From the IMG/VR virus record IMGVR_UViG_3300031825_000019, positions 1-46,071 of that record: a stretch of DNA of 46,071 bases; one strand, written 5' to 3'. The translations under genes were made by a program, and so were the position numbers. The DNA is from a virus. The first letter of the stretch is position 1; each line of letters opens with the position of its first letter. Below, one piece after another: positions 23,210 through 29,831 of this stretch. Below the pieces are notes generated by a model. The model did no database searches. It saw nothing but the letters and a program-made list of their open reading frames with translations, and was not told the origin of the DNA.

Positions 23210-23727
23210 CACACGACCGCCCGTCGAGCGGGTGGCGCAGGAAGGCGACGGTGCTCTGCGCAGGCGCCACGAGGGTCGCCGAGCGTTCCCCAGTCGGGGC
23301 CGTGGTTCCAGCACTCGCCGGACTCGTCGAACCACTCCCAGTTGGCGCCGCGCTCGTCGAGCCACCGTCCGAGCCGATAGACCAGGTCGAGGTGGAGGCC
23401 CCCGGAGTGACATCCGCAAGGCGCCGTGAAGCTGTACGTCGTGTCGAAGTCGGCCATCAGGTAGTGCGCGGGGTCGTGCAGCCAGCCGTGGTCGCACGGG
23501 AGCTCACACCACTCGTCACACTCCTCGGCCGGTATGAGCGCGCCGTCCGGGGCGTACGTGAGGTCGAGCAACGCGCAGAGCCCTTGGCAGAGCTCAGCGT
23601 GGATTCCGGTCGCCGTGATGTTGAAGCGGTACTGCTCCGGCGCCTGGATCAGCGTGGCCATGACTCGCCACATCTCCTCCGGGCCGATGCCGGGGCTGGT
23701 GACGGCAACGCGTGTTGACCTGGTCAT
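23209..23727 (-). CDS. Cys-rich hypothetical protein, 172 aa
   Basis: Scattered Cys and His residues (CQGLCALL, ECDEWCELPCDHGW, APCGCHSGG, ECWNHG) suggest a metal-stabilised fold. The N-terminal part reads as mixed alpha/beta. No family recognised. It is coupled to the PD-(D/E)XK gene upstream and a small zinc-ribbon gene downstream. Confidence 0.55.
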   Translation of the reverse strand: MTRSTRVAVTSPGIGPEEMWRVMATLIQAPEQYRFNITATGIHAELCQGLCALLDLTYAPDGALIPAEECDEWCELPCDHGWLHDPAHYLMADFDTTYSFTAPCGCHSGGLHLDLVYRLGRWLDERGANWEWFDESGECWNHGPDWGTLGDPRGACAEHRRLPAPPARRAVV

Positions 23728-24659
23728 CACGCCACCCGGCCCTTCGGCTCCGGCAGCACCGGCGCGTCCAACGGCACCCACGCCTTCGTGTTCTGCGCGT
23801 GGAAGTGCTCCTGCAGTCCGACCGCGTTGAGGAACGCCCTGTGGGCCGCCCGGTCAGCCGGTAGCGGGATCAGCGCGTGCGTCTTCGCCCGCAGGTTCAG
23901 CAACGCCGCGCCCGCGAACCTCGGAACCTCGACCTCGGTGTCGTCGACGAGCACCGCATGCGGCGCGAACCGCAACCCGGCCAGCTGCAACTCCTGGTCG
24001 GCGTAGACCGTGTTCGCCGGCTTCGTCAGCGACGTCTTGATGTCGACCAGCCACATCTGCCTGCGGCCGGCGGACCCAGTGGGCAGCTGCACCCACACAT
24101 CACCGGTGCCGGCGTACCGGTTCTTCCGGTCGAACACCGTGGTCTCGGCGGCCTCGACGTGCCGGTCGAGGTCGACACCCCACGCCTGCAGGAACGCGAG
24201 GTACTGGGCGAGGAACGGCTGCACGTCCTCGTTCGGCGGCATCGGCTGCCCGAGCACGTGGGCGTGCGCGTAGGAGTGGACGTCGGTGCCCAGCGCGGCC
24301 TTGGTCTCCCACTGCTCCTTGTACTGGGCCTTGATCGCCATGGTCACGCAGAACCGGCAGCGGCCGCAGCGGGTGGAGACCGGGGACCGCTTGTCGCACG
24401 TCCGCGGGTTCCCGTCCGCCGGCGTGCCGCACTCCGGCTGCCTCGAGGTGGCCACCATCTGCGGGAGCCGATCCCAGGCGGCCGCGGCGGTGTCGCGGGC
24501 CGCGGCCGGAGGCAGGGCGGGCTTGTTGATCACCGACTGGGCGTTGGTGACCGACACGTACAGCTGGCCCGCGTCGGACCCGAGCGGGCAGTCCTCGGAG
24601 CAGGGGCCGTAGTAGCGGCCCTTCCCGGGGACCTCGCGGGAGTGCAGGGGCGCGGTCAT
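23727..24659 (-). CDS. PD-(D/E)XK nuclease, RecB/Cas4-like
   Basis: A 310-aa protein. The nuclease core has LGTDVHSYAHAH (123-134), GTGDVWV with an Asp (187), VDIKTS (205-210, the D-x-K of the PD-(D/E)XK motif) and a downstream DQELQLAGL helix. Upstream is a cysteine set C77, C88, C98, C101, C104 (TRCGRCRFC), which could hold a zinc or an iron-sulphur cluster as in Cas4/AddB relatives. It would degrade or resect DNA ends in phage recombination. ATG 24659 overlaps the previous gene. Confidence 0.75.
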   Translation of the reverse strand: MTAPLHSREVPGKGRYYGPCSEDCPLGSDAGQLYVSVTNAQSVINKPALPPAAARDTAAAAWDRLPQMVATSRQPECGTPADGNPRTCDKRSPVSTRCGRCRFCVTMAIKAQYKEQWETKAALGTDVHSYAHAHVLGQPMPPNEDVQPFLAQYLAFLQAWGVDLDRHVEAAETTVFDRKNRYAGTGDVWVQLPTGSAGRRQMWLVDIKTSLTKPANTVYADQELQLAGLRFAPHAVLVDDTEVEVPRFAGAALLNLRAKTHALIPLPADRAAHRAFLNAVGLQEHFHAQNTKAWVPLDAPVLPEPKGRVA

Positions 24660-25003
24660 CGGTCGCCCCTGACGCCGGTGCACTCGACACACGCCGGGGC
24701 GTGGTCGCTGCACAGCGGGGAGTCCGCACCGTGGGTGCAGGCCCGGTCGACCCAGCACGGGGCACCGCAGCCGGGCTGGGCGCAGTGCACGACCGCATCG
24801 GCCGGCACTTCACCGGACCCGCCACAGGCCGGGCAGTCGGTCCACGCGAACGGCACCGGGCCACGCGGCAGGGAGTGGCGGATCCGGCCGTCACCGTCGC
24901 ACGACGGGCACACGTCCGTCGCCGCGGCGGGCCGGTGGTCCTGGTGGGCGGCGTCGACCGCGGAGCCGAGGGCGTCGAGGAGCGTCGTACTGGCGCGGAT
25001 CAT
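24656..25003 (-). CDS. DnaJ-type zinc-finger protein, 115 aa
   Basis: Contains CPSCDGDG and CPACGGSG, two CxxCxGxG motifs like those of the DnaJ central zinc domain, followed by further Cys/His (HCAQPGCGAPCWVDRACTHG, CSDHAPACVEC). No J-domain is present in this protein, but a separate J-domain-like gene lies at 18566-19234. Coupled to both neighbours by ATGA. Confidence 0.6.
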   Translation of the reverse strand: MIRASTTLLDALGSAVDAAHQDHRPAAATDVCPSCDGDGRIRHSLPRGPVPFAWTDCPACGGSGEVPADAVVHCAQPGCGAPCWVDRACTHGADSPLCSDHAPACVECTGVRGDR

Positions 25004-25257
25004 GACAGCGCCTGCTCGACGTGCGGGGTGATGATCAGCTCGGCGAGGAACTCCTCGAACGTCTGCGAGTCCAGCACCTCGACGACCACAGCCGCCGACA
25101 CCGGGGCCGGCACGACCACCGACACCGGGGCCGGGGCCGGGGTGCGGCCGGCGACGGTGCGGCGGTGGTTACGAACCTCACTGGCCACGCTCACGAACGT
25201 GACCACGAAGCACGCCGCGACCATGCACAGCGCCCACGCCACCAGGAAGGCGCTCAT
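25000..25257 (-). CDS. Single-pass membrane protein, 85 aa
   Basis: The N-terminal 25 residues are hydrophobic (FLVAWALCMVAACFVVTFVSVA), then a basic turn (RNHRR), a Pro/Val-rich linker and an acidic helical end (TFEEFLAELII). An inner-membrane anchor with a cytoplasmic tail is most likely. ATG 25257 chosen because it overlaps the upstream stop. Function unknown. Confidence 0.55.
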   Translation of the reverse strand: MSAFLVAWALCMVAACFVVTFVSVASEVRNHRRTVAGRTPAPAPVSVVVPAPVSAAVVVEVLDSQTFEEFLAELIITPHVEQALS

Positions 25258-25598
25258 GCCGACACGAACTTCCACACCGGGTGGCACCGCAACGCGGCCA
25301 GCTCGAACCGGGCACCGGTGTCCGGGAGCCGCGCCGACCAGAGGTGACGGTGACCCTGGTCGACCTCGAAGGAGACCTCGTCGTCGATGCAGACGCTGTT
25401 GAGCCAGGCGTCCTGCTGGGCGGTGGTCGCCGGCAGCCGTAGCCGGATCATCTTCGTGGCGGGGGCGGCCCCGTGGTGGTGGTCCTCGACGATGTCGATC
25501 GCTGTGAGCGGGGGGAGGTGGTGGGTCTGGATGTGCTCGGCCAGGGCCTGCAGCGCGATCGGGTACTGCTTGTTGAACGTCTCGGTGGTGGTGGTCAT
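25254..25598 (-). CDS. Hypothetical early protein, 114 aa
   Basis: A soluble protein with a helical start (YPIALQALAEHIQTHHLPPL) and a beta-rich middle (KMIRLRLPATTAQQDAWLNSVCIDDEVSFEV). AGAGGA lies 8 bases before ATG 25598. It is the first gene after an 84-base gap following the 98-aa gene, so a second ribosome entry but probably the same transcript. No family known. Confidence 0.55.
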   Translation of the reverse strand: MTTTTETFNKQYPIALQALAEHIQTHHLPPLTAIDIVEDHHHGAAPATKMIRLRLPATTAQQDAWLNSVCIDDEVSFEVDQGHRHLWSARLPDTGARFELAALRCHPVWKFVSA

Positions 25599-25682
25599 GA
25601 GATGATTCCTCTCGATTCGTGGGAGTCCGGTCTCGCTTGGTGGTGGGCCGGGCTCCCGGGTCTGTTCAGGGGGTGACCGCCC

Positions 25683-25979
25683 TCAGGCGGACTTCTTCCT
25701 CGCCGCCCGCGACTCCGCGGACATCCGCGCCAGCCGGGTGAAGTGCGCCCGCTTCGCCGACTCCACGCGCCGGGCCCGCTCCACGGGGTCGAGCTGGCGG
25801 TGTGGGTCGACCTCGTCCTCGAACCGCCGCTGCAGCCCGTCGCGGGCGGCCTGGGTCGCGGCACGCCGGTCGTCCTCGTGGGCCCACCGGGTGTGCGCCG
25901 CGACCTTCGCCGCGGCACGACGCTTCGCCTGGTCGACCGGTCGGTCGCCGGCCACCGGGTAGGGGTGCTCGGCGGTCAC
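25683..25979 (-). CDS. Basic helical protein, 98 aa
   Basis: Rich in Arg and Ala: KRRAAAKVAAHTRWAHEDDRRAATQAARDGL and ARRVESAKRAHFTRLARMSAESRAARKK. The type is frequent in actinophage early regions. A nucleic-acid contact is plausible from charge alone. GTG 25979 overlaps the Cro-like stop (GTGA). Confidence 0.55.
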   Translation of the reverse strand: MTAEHPYPVAGDRPVDQAKRRAAAKVAAHTRWAHEDDRRAATQAARDGLQRRFEDEVDPHRQLDPVERARRVESAKRAHFTRLARMSAESRAARKKSA

Positions 25980-26257
25980 GCGACACCTGCCGGGCGTGGT
26001 CCAGCCTCACGGGTGACACTGGACAGTTCAGGCACGAAGAGAGAGCCGGCGGGGGCGTCGAGGTGCCTCTCGATGGCCCGGGCCCACTCGGCGCGGATGT
26101 AGGTGGCCTGGCCGGATCGCAGGTGGCCGATCGTGGCGCGCGAGCACCCCACCTTCTCGGCCAGCTTCCGGACGCTGAGGCCGCGGTACGTCATGTACTG
26201 GGCGAGCGCGTCCTTGCTGATCAGCCTCACGTCGAATCTCCACTCTGTTCGGATCAA
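25976..26257 (-). CDS. Cro-like HTH protein (early operon regulator)
   Basis: A 93-aa protein with an XRE-type HTH: MTYRGLSVRKLAEKVGCSRATIGHLRSGQ, followed by a dimerisation-like helix. I chose the TTG at 26257 because a strong GAGGAGG precedes it and the added WRFDVRL segment recurs in homologues I recall; GTG 26230 with GGAG is the alternative. It is the first gene of the leftward early operon and divergent from the repressor, the usual place of Cro. It probably binds the TAGACG sites of the shared control region. Confidence 0.75.
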   Translation of the reverse strand: MIRTEWRFDVRLISKDALAQYMTYRGLSVRKLAEKVGCSRATIGHLRSGQATYIRAEWARAIERHLDAPAGSLFVPELSSVTREAGPRPAGVA

Positions 26258-26271
26258 CGTTTCCTCCTCGG

Positions 26272-26300
26272 ACACTAGACGACTCTCATCTCTCACACAA
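26272..26300 (-). promoter_or_regulatory. Leftward early promoter overlapping an operator
   Basis: On the minus strand TTGTGT (26295-26300) and TAGTGT (26272-26277) are separated by exactly 17 bases, a good sigma-70-type pair. The -10 hexamer overlaps the CTAGACG half-site at 26275-26281, so a bound repressor would block it. It drives the Cro-like gene and the early operon. Confidence 0.6.
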
Positions 26301-26456
26301 GAGACTAGACGCATTAGACGCAGGTGTCTAGCGAAACTGCGAAACCGGTGCGGGTGTTTACGCAGGTGAAACGAACTACAACGGTGGAAGCGCTAGACGG
26401 TGCGTCTAGTCTGTCGTTTGCACGCGCGCGCGTTTCGATCGGAGAGTGGCTAGACG
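26275..26456. promoter_or_regulatory. Operator array of TAGACG half-sites between divergent regulators
   Basis: Half-sites: CTAGACG at 26275, 26305, 26393 and 26450; TTAGACG at 26314; inverted copies TGTCTAG at 26325 and CGTCTAG at 26403. The pair 26393-26409 is a perfect 7-3-7 palindrome, CTAGACGGTGCGTCTAG. The last half-site ends on the first base of the chosen repressor GTG (26456). Candidate rightward -10 TAGTCT overlaps the palindrome at 26407-26412. This is the immunity switch; which protein binds which site is not known. Confidence 0.75.
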
Positions 26457-26905
26457 TGAGTAAGGAACCGGACGGTCCGTGGGCGGCGGCGATGATGCGA
26501 GTCAAGGCCACCGACCCGAGGAACGGCCGGCCCTCCTGGAACCGCCTGGCCGAGCTGGCTGGAGTGAGCACGTCGACCATCACGCTGATGGCCGGCGGCA
26601 AGCGAAGGACCAGCCTGGACACGGTTCGCAAAGTCGCTGAGGCGCTGCGAGTTGCTCCTGAGGACGTGCTCGAGTGGATCGGGCGGGGCCAGCAGGTGCG
26701 GCCGTACGAGGTTCCGGCGGAGGTGGATCTACTCACGGAGCGTCAGCAGAAGGCGCTGACGGAACTGATCCGCGCGATCGCGGCCGACACGGCAGGAGGT
26801 GAGCACGGTGGAGACACCGCCGCCACCAGCGTCACGGAGCTGACGCCCAGGGAGCGCATGCAGCAGCCGACCAGGCGGGCCGCGCGCCGGGACCCGAAGG
26901 CCTGA
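26456..26905 (+). CDS. HTH immunity repressor
   Basis: A 149-aa protein. The HTH is RPSWNRLAELAGVSTSTITLMAGGKRRTSLDTVRKVAEALRV (residues about 25-65), an XRE-type fold; the remainder is a helical region and a basic, disordered tail. There is no LexA-type protease domain, so induction may depend on the ImmA-like protease encoded next. GTG 26456 follows GGAGAG and an operator half-site; a GTG at 26324 would add 44 residues read through the operators, which is unlikely. Divergent from the Cro-like gene. Confidence 0.75.
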   Translation: MSKEPDGPWAAAMMRVKATDPRNGRPSWNRLAELAGVSTSTITLMAGGKRRTSLDTVRKVAEALRVAPEDVLEWIGRGQQVRPYEVPAEVDLLTERQQKALTELIRAIAADTAGGEHGGDTAATSVTELTPRERMQQPTRRAARRDPKA

Positions 26906-26932
26906 GGACGTGGTCGTGTCGGTGGCCGCTTC

Positions 26933-26938
26933 TAGCGT
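26933..26938 (+). promoter_or_regulatory. Candidate leaderless -10 element for the ImmA-like gene
   Basis: TAGCGT ends 7 bases before ATG 26946, matching the actinobacterial TANNNT -10 at leaderless distance; no Shine-Dalgarno sequence precedes the ATG. The identical hexamer precedes the plus-strand gene at 2286. The protease could therefore be transcribed separately from the repressor. Confidence 0.4.
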
Positions 26939-26945
26939 CGCGGGC

Positions 26946-27371
26946 ATGATCCATCCCTGGCGCCGGCTCCGGGCCCTGACCGACGTGACGCTGCTGTGGC
27001 ACGACGACGGGCCGATGGGGGAGACCGACTTCGAGGCCGGCACCATCTCGATCCGCCGCGGTCTGACGTGGGAGGAACGCAGGTGCACGGTGCTGCACGA
27101 GGTGCTGCACGTGGAGCGGGGGCCGGTGCCCGGGGGTCTGGCTGACCGGGAGGAGCTGCGGGTCCAGAAGGAGACCGCGCGGCTGATGCTGCCGTCGGTG
27201 AAGGCGATCGGGGACGCGTACGCGTGGGCGCAGGGTGACGACGAGGGCGCGGCGGCCGAGCTGGGTGTCGACGTGGACGTGCTGCGGACGAGGATGAGGT
27301 ACATGACGCACCCGACCGAGCGGGGCTACCTGGCTCGTCGGTTCGACCAGGACGGGGGGCAGCATCTGTGA
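26946..27371 (+). CDS. ImmA/IrrE-type metallopeptidase
   Basis: A 141-aa protein with the zinc protease helix HEVLH (in RRCTVLHEVLHVERGP) and, before it, MGETDFEAGTISIRRGLTWEE, the usual strand and turn of ImmA-like proteins. A later helix (ETARLMLPSVKAIGDAYAWA) completes the fold. In ICEBs1 ImmA cuts the repressor ImmR to start induction; here the gene lies directly after the repressor, so the same role is likely. ATG 26946 gives the MIHPWRRL start typical for the family. Confidence 0.8.
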   Translation: MIHPWRRLRALTDVTLLWHDDGPMGETDFEAGTISIRRGLTWEERRCTVLHEVLHVERGPVPGGLADREELRVQKETARLMLPSVKAIGDAYAWAQGDDEGAAAELGVDVDVLRTRMRYMTHPTERGYLARRFDQDGGQHL

Positions 27372-28018
27372 GCGAGACGATCACGTGCGAGTGGTGTGCG
27401 GAGGAGATCCCGGCCGGGTCGGGCCGGTGCCCGATGTGTCAGGGGTCGATCAGCCCCACGGGCCGGCGGATCCAGGGCACGCCGCTCGCGGCGAAGCCCG
27501 CGGAGCCGGCCAGGCCGAAGGCGCCGGCGGGGTGGTACGACGACCCGAAGCTGGTGAACACCCGCCGCTACTGGGACGGGGCGAAGTGGACCGAGCACCG
27601 TCAGGAGAAGGTCCCGGCCCCGCCCGTGGTCGCCGCCGCGCAGCCGCCGGCGGACCACCCTGAGGATTCCCCTCGGAGCCGCGGTGGATGGATCGGGGCG
27701 GCAGTGGTCGTGCTCGTGATTGTCGTGATCGGCGCCCTGAGTGGCGGGAACGGAGGCTCGGATGGGCCTGACACCGGCGACAAGTACGGCGCCCAGGACG
27801 TCTGCAAGCAGTTCGTGAAGAAGCGGCTCAAGTCGCCGGGTAGTGCGGACTTCTCCGAGACCTCGACGACGGGCTCCGGGCAGCTGTGGACCGTGTCTGG
27901 CGCCGTCGACTCGCAGAACACCTTCGGCGGGCTGGTGAGGAACAACTACGTGTGCAAGGTCCGGCACACCGCTGGTGAGAACTGGCGGTTGGTCGACATG
28001 CAGATGACTGGCAACTAG
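27368..28018 (+). CDS. Zinc-ribbon/DUF2510 membrane protein of the lysogeny module
   Basis: A 216-aa protein in four parts: a zinc ribbon (CEWCAEEIPAGSGRCPMC, residues 8-25), a DUF2510-type segment (GWYDDPKLVNTRRYWDGAKWTEH, about 53-75), one membrane helix (IGAAVVVLVIVVIGAL, about 107-123) and an extracytoplasmic domain with two cysteines (VCKQFVKKRLKSPGSADF ... NNYVCKVRH). Overlaps the ImmA-like stop (GTGA), so it is co-expressed with immunity genes, probably in the prophage. Lysogenic membrane proteins of this sort can alter superinfection, but that is inference. Confidence 0.7.
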   Translation: MSETITCEWCAEEIPAGSGRCPMCQGSISPTGRRIQGTPLAAKPAEPARPKAPAGWYDDPKLVNTRRYWDGAKWTEHRQEKVPAPPVVAAAQPPADHPEDSPRSRGGWIGAAVVVLVIVVIGALSGGNGGSDGPDTGDKYGAQDVCKQFVKKRLKSPGSADFSETSTTGSGQLWTVSGAVDSQNTFGGLVRNNYVCKVRHTAGENWRLVDMQMTGN

Positions 28019-28031
28019 GCCCGCCGATCGT

Positions 28032-28233
28032 GACCACCTAACCGGGTCGCACACTGGTAGGAGCCGCCCGCCTGAACCACGCTCACCGCACAGCGCCTCA
28101 CGCCCGCACACCTTGTAATGAGGATGTCGCGGGTTCGACTCCTGTCACCGGCTCGAAGGTGCCGCTGACCTGCGGGAATGTCGGTGGGGTCGAACACACT
28201 GGCGAACGCACAGCGTTCCCAGACCACCTAACC
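28032..28233 (+). repeat. Direct repeats flanking the attP core (candidate integrase arm sites)
   Basis: Three short motifs occur once on each side of the core, all in the same orientation: GACCACCTAACC at 28032-28043 and 28222-28233; CACACTGG preceded by GGGTCG at 28050-28057 and 28195-28202; CGCACAGCG at 28087-28095 and 28207-28215. Paired distal motifs around a core are what lambda-type integrases use as arm sites. Their order differs between the two arms. Confidence 0.65.
28112..28153 (+). other. attP core matching the 3' half of a threonine-type tRNA
   Basis: From CTTGTAA (28112-28118, an anticodon loop with TGT) the sequence continues as a tRNA 3' half: anticodon-stem side TGAGG, variable region, T stem GCGGG/CCTGT around loop TTCGACT (28129-28145), acceptor strand CACCGGC (28146-28152) and discriminator T. 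The 5' side does not pair, so it is not a complete tRNA gene. Tyrosine integrases commonly recombine at a tRNA anticodon loop, the phage restoring the 3' end. The integrase starts about 100 bases downstream. Confidence 0.75.
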
Positions 28234-28249
28234 ACGACCGGGGCACCTC

Positions 28250-29158
28250 ATGAAACGCCACTCGCTGCAACCGCTGATCGACTCCTTCGAGCTCGCCCTG
28301 GAGGCGGAGAACAAGGCACCCCGCACGGTGGGGAACTACCTCGAGGCGCTCAGCCTGTTCTGCCGGTGGCTCGACGAGCAGCACCCGGGTCTGGAGCCAG
28401 ACGAGGTCACGGCCACGGTGTGCCGGGAGTGGATCGGGCACCTGGTGGCCACCAGGTCGGCGTCGACGGGGCGGACCCGGTGGGCGGCGTTGCGGCAGTT
28501 CTTCGCGTGGGCCGCGGCGGAGGGGGAGGTGGCGGTGAACCCGATGGAGGCGGTCAAGCAGCCGGCGGTGATCGAGCCGGATGTGGAGGTGTTGACCAAC
28601 GAGCAGATCCGGGACCTGCTGGCCACGTGTCGGGGGCAGTCGCTGCTGGAGCGCCGGGACGCGGCGATCATCATGATGTTCATCGACACCGGGATGCGGG
28701 CCTCGGCGTTGGCCGGGGCGCAGCTGCCGGACCTGGACCTGCGGGCCCGGACTGTGGTGGTGGTGGAGAAGGGGCGGCGGGAGATCGTGAAGCCGTTCGG
28801 GGTGACCACGGCGCGGGCGTTGGACCGGTGGTTGCGTGCACGGGCGCGGTCGCCGTACGCGGAGGCGTCGAAGGCGGTGTTCGTCTCGGCGCGTGACGGG
28901 CGGGCGTTGAACCGGAACAGCGTGTTGCAGATGTTGAAGCGTCGTGGTCGGGAGGCGGGGATCCCGGGGTTGCATCCGCACATGTTCCGGCACACGTTCT
29001 CGGATCGGTGGCTGCGGGCTGGGGGGTCGGAGGGGGATCTGATGGAGCTGAACGGGTGGACGTCGCGGGACATGTTGGGGCGGTACGCGAAGGTGACGCG
29101 GGCGGAGCGGGCGCGGGAGGCGCATCGGCGGTTGTCGCCGATGGACAACCTCGAGTAG
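28250..29158 (+). CDS. int: Tyrosine integrase
   Basis: A 302-aa tyrosine recombinase. The N-terminal 100 residues are a SAM-like core-binding domain (FELALEAENKAPRTVGNYLEAL). The catalytic set is R150 (DTGMRASAL), K174 (EKGRREIV), H244 and R247 (HPHMFRHTF), W270 and the nucleophile Y279 (MLGRYAKV). It integrates the phage at the tRNA-type attP directly upstream. It has no recognisable separate arm-binding domain before residue 10, which is short for an enzyme with arm sites. Ends 4 bases from the convergent DUF3263 gene. Confidence 0.92.
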   Translation: MKRHSLQPLIDSFELALEAENKAPRTVGNYLEALSLFCRWLDEQHPGLEPDEVTATVCREWIGHLVATRSASTGRTRWAALRQFFAWAAAEGEVAVNPMEAVKQPAVIEPDVEVLTNEQIRDLLATCRGQSLLERRDAAIIMMFIDTGMRASALAGAQLPDLDLRARTVVVVEKGRREIVKPFGVTTARALDRWLRARARSPYAEASKAVFVSARDGRALNRNSVLQMLKRRGREAGIPGLHPHMFRHTFSDRWLRAGGSEGDLMELNGWTSRDMLGRYAKVTRAERAREAHRRLSPMDNLE

Positions 29159-29162
29159 GGCC

Positions 29163-29423
29163 TCAGGTGGCGGTGTCGAACCCGAGGAGCCTGGCCGACC
29201 TCTGGGTTGCGCGGTGGGCCCGGAGGCGGCGCAGCCGTCGTACGCCGAGCGGGTCGTGCTCGAGCGCCTCGGGCTGGTCGATGACCCAGTTGAGGACCTG
29301 GTAGTAGCGGGTCAGGGTGAGGCTGAAGCGGTCGCGGACGGCGGCTTCCTTCGCGCCGGCGTAGCGCCACCAGGCGCGTTCGAAGTCGAGGATGTCGCGG
29401 TGTTCGTCGGTCAGGGTGGCCAT
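29163..29423 (-). CDS. DUF3263 family protein
   Basis: An 86-aa protein with the whole DUF3263 pattern: LTDEHRDILDFERAWWRYAGAKE, then RDRFSLTLTRYYQVLNWVID and EALEHDPLGVRRLRRLR. Common in actinobacteria and their phages; looks like a small HTH-type DNA-binding protein. It is the last gene of the leftward late region, beyond a strong hairpin, and faces the integrase tail to tail. It may have its own promoter between 29423 and 29487. Confidence 0.8.
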   Translation of the reverse strand: MATLTDEHRDILDFERAWWRYAGAKEAAVRDRFSLTLTRYYQVLNWVIDQPEALEHDPLGVRRLRRLRAHRATQRSARLLGFDTAT

Positions 29424-29486
29424 GGGTTCAGGGTGGCATCGGGGTCCGACAGGAAGCGTGCGGCTTCACCTGGGCATGGGTGAAGG

Positions 29487-29520
29487 GCCCCCGCCCACCC
29501 GGGAGGGGGTGGGCGGGGGC
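29487..29520. terminator. Strong hairpin terminator after the lysis genes
   Basis: GCCCCCGCCCACCC (29487-29500) and GGGTGGGCGGGGGC (29507-29520) pair over 14 bases around a 6-base loop. It stands 20 bases beyond the stop of the last lysis-cassette gene on the minus strand and before DUF3263. There is no U-run, as is usual for high-GC actinobacterial terminators. Confidence 0.75.
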
Positions 29521-29540
29521 GTTCCCGTTGCGAGGCGGGT

Positions 29541-29696
29541 CTAGAGGCGGACCAGGTGGGCGGCGCGGTCGAGGAGCTGCTCGCGGTGGTCCCAGGCGTT
29601 CCAGGCGACCACGAGGAGGACCTCGGCGGCCGCGGCGGCGAGGAGTCCCCACAGGGCTGGGGAGTGGCCGTGGAGGGCCTGTTGGCGGGTGATCAC
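29541..29696 (-). CDS. Small membrane protein, 51 aa
   Basis: VITRQQALHGHSPALWG followed by a hydrophobic helix (LLAAAAAEVLLVVAWNAW) and a basic/acidic C-terminal helix. GTG 29696 overlaps the preceding stop (GTGA); the stop TAG is 20 bases before the terminator hairpin. A single-pass membrane protein in the lysis cassette; could act with the holin, but no family is recognised. Confidence 0.55.
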   Translation of the reverse strand: MITRQQALHGHSPALWGLLAAAAAEVLLVVAWNAWDHREQLLDRAAHLVRL

Positions 29697-29830
29697 CGGA
29701 CCAGCTGCCCGTCGCGCAACGGGCAGGCCAGCTCGGGTCGGTCACCGGTGTGGGGCAGGCACAGGCGGACGAGCTCGGCGGTGATCGCGCGGTGCGCGGG
29801 GTCGGACCAGGGGCCGACGCGGCGGGCCAC
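29693..29830 (-). CDS. Small protein, paralogue of the 8567-8737 product
   Basis: A 45-aa protein, VARRVGPWSDPAHRAITAELVRLCLPH then TGDRPELACPLRDGQLVR. It shares AITxELVRLCLPH...DRPEL with the 56-aa protein at 8567-8737. The GTG at 29830 is one base after the holin stop. Function unknown; duplicated use in one genome suggests a real conserved fold. Confidence 0.55.
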   Translation of the reverse strand: MARRVGPWSDPAHRAITAELVRLCLPHTGDRPELACPLRDGQLVR

Positions 29831-29831
29831 G

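Noticed and set aside
26324-26455. A repressor start at GTG 26324 giving 44 extra residues
   Set aside because: The extra residues would be encoded by the operator region and look non-conserved; GTG 26456 with GGAGAG upstream gives a normal-sized repressor.
28112-28153. A complete tRNA gene
   Set aside because: Only the sequence from the anticodon loop to the 3' end is tRNA-like; the 5' half (acceptor, D arm, anticodon-stem left side) cannot be formed from upstream bases. It is an attP core.
28250-29158. Serine integrase to match the gp3-like protein
   Set aside because: The catalytic residues R150, K174, H244, R247 and Y279 are those of a tyrosine recombinase, and no other recombinase gene was found.
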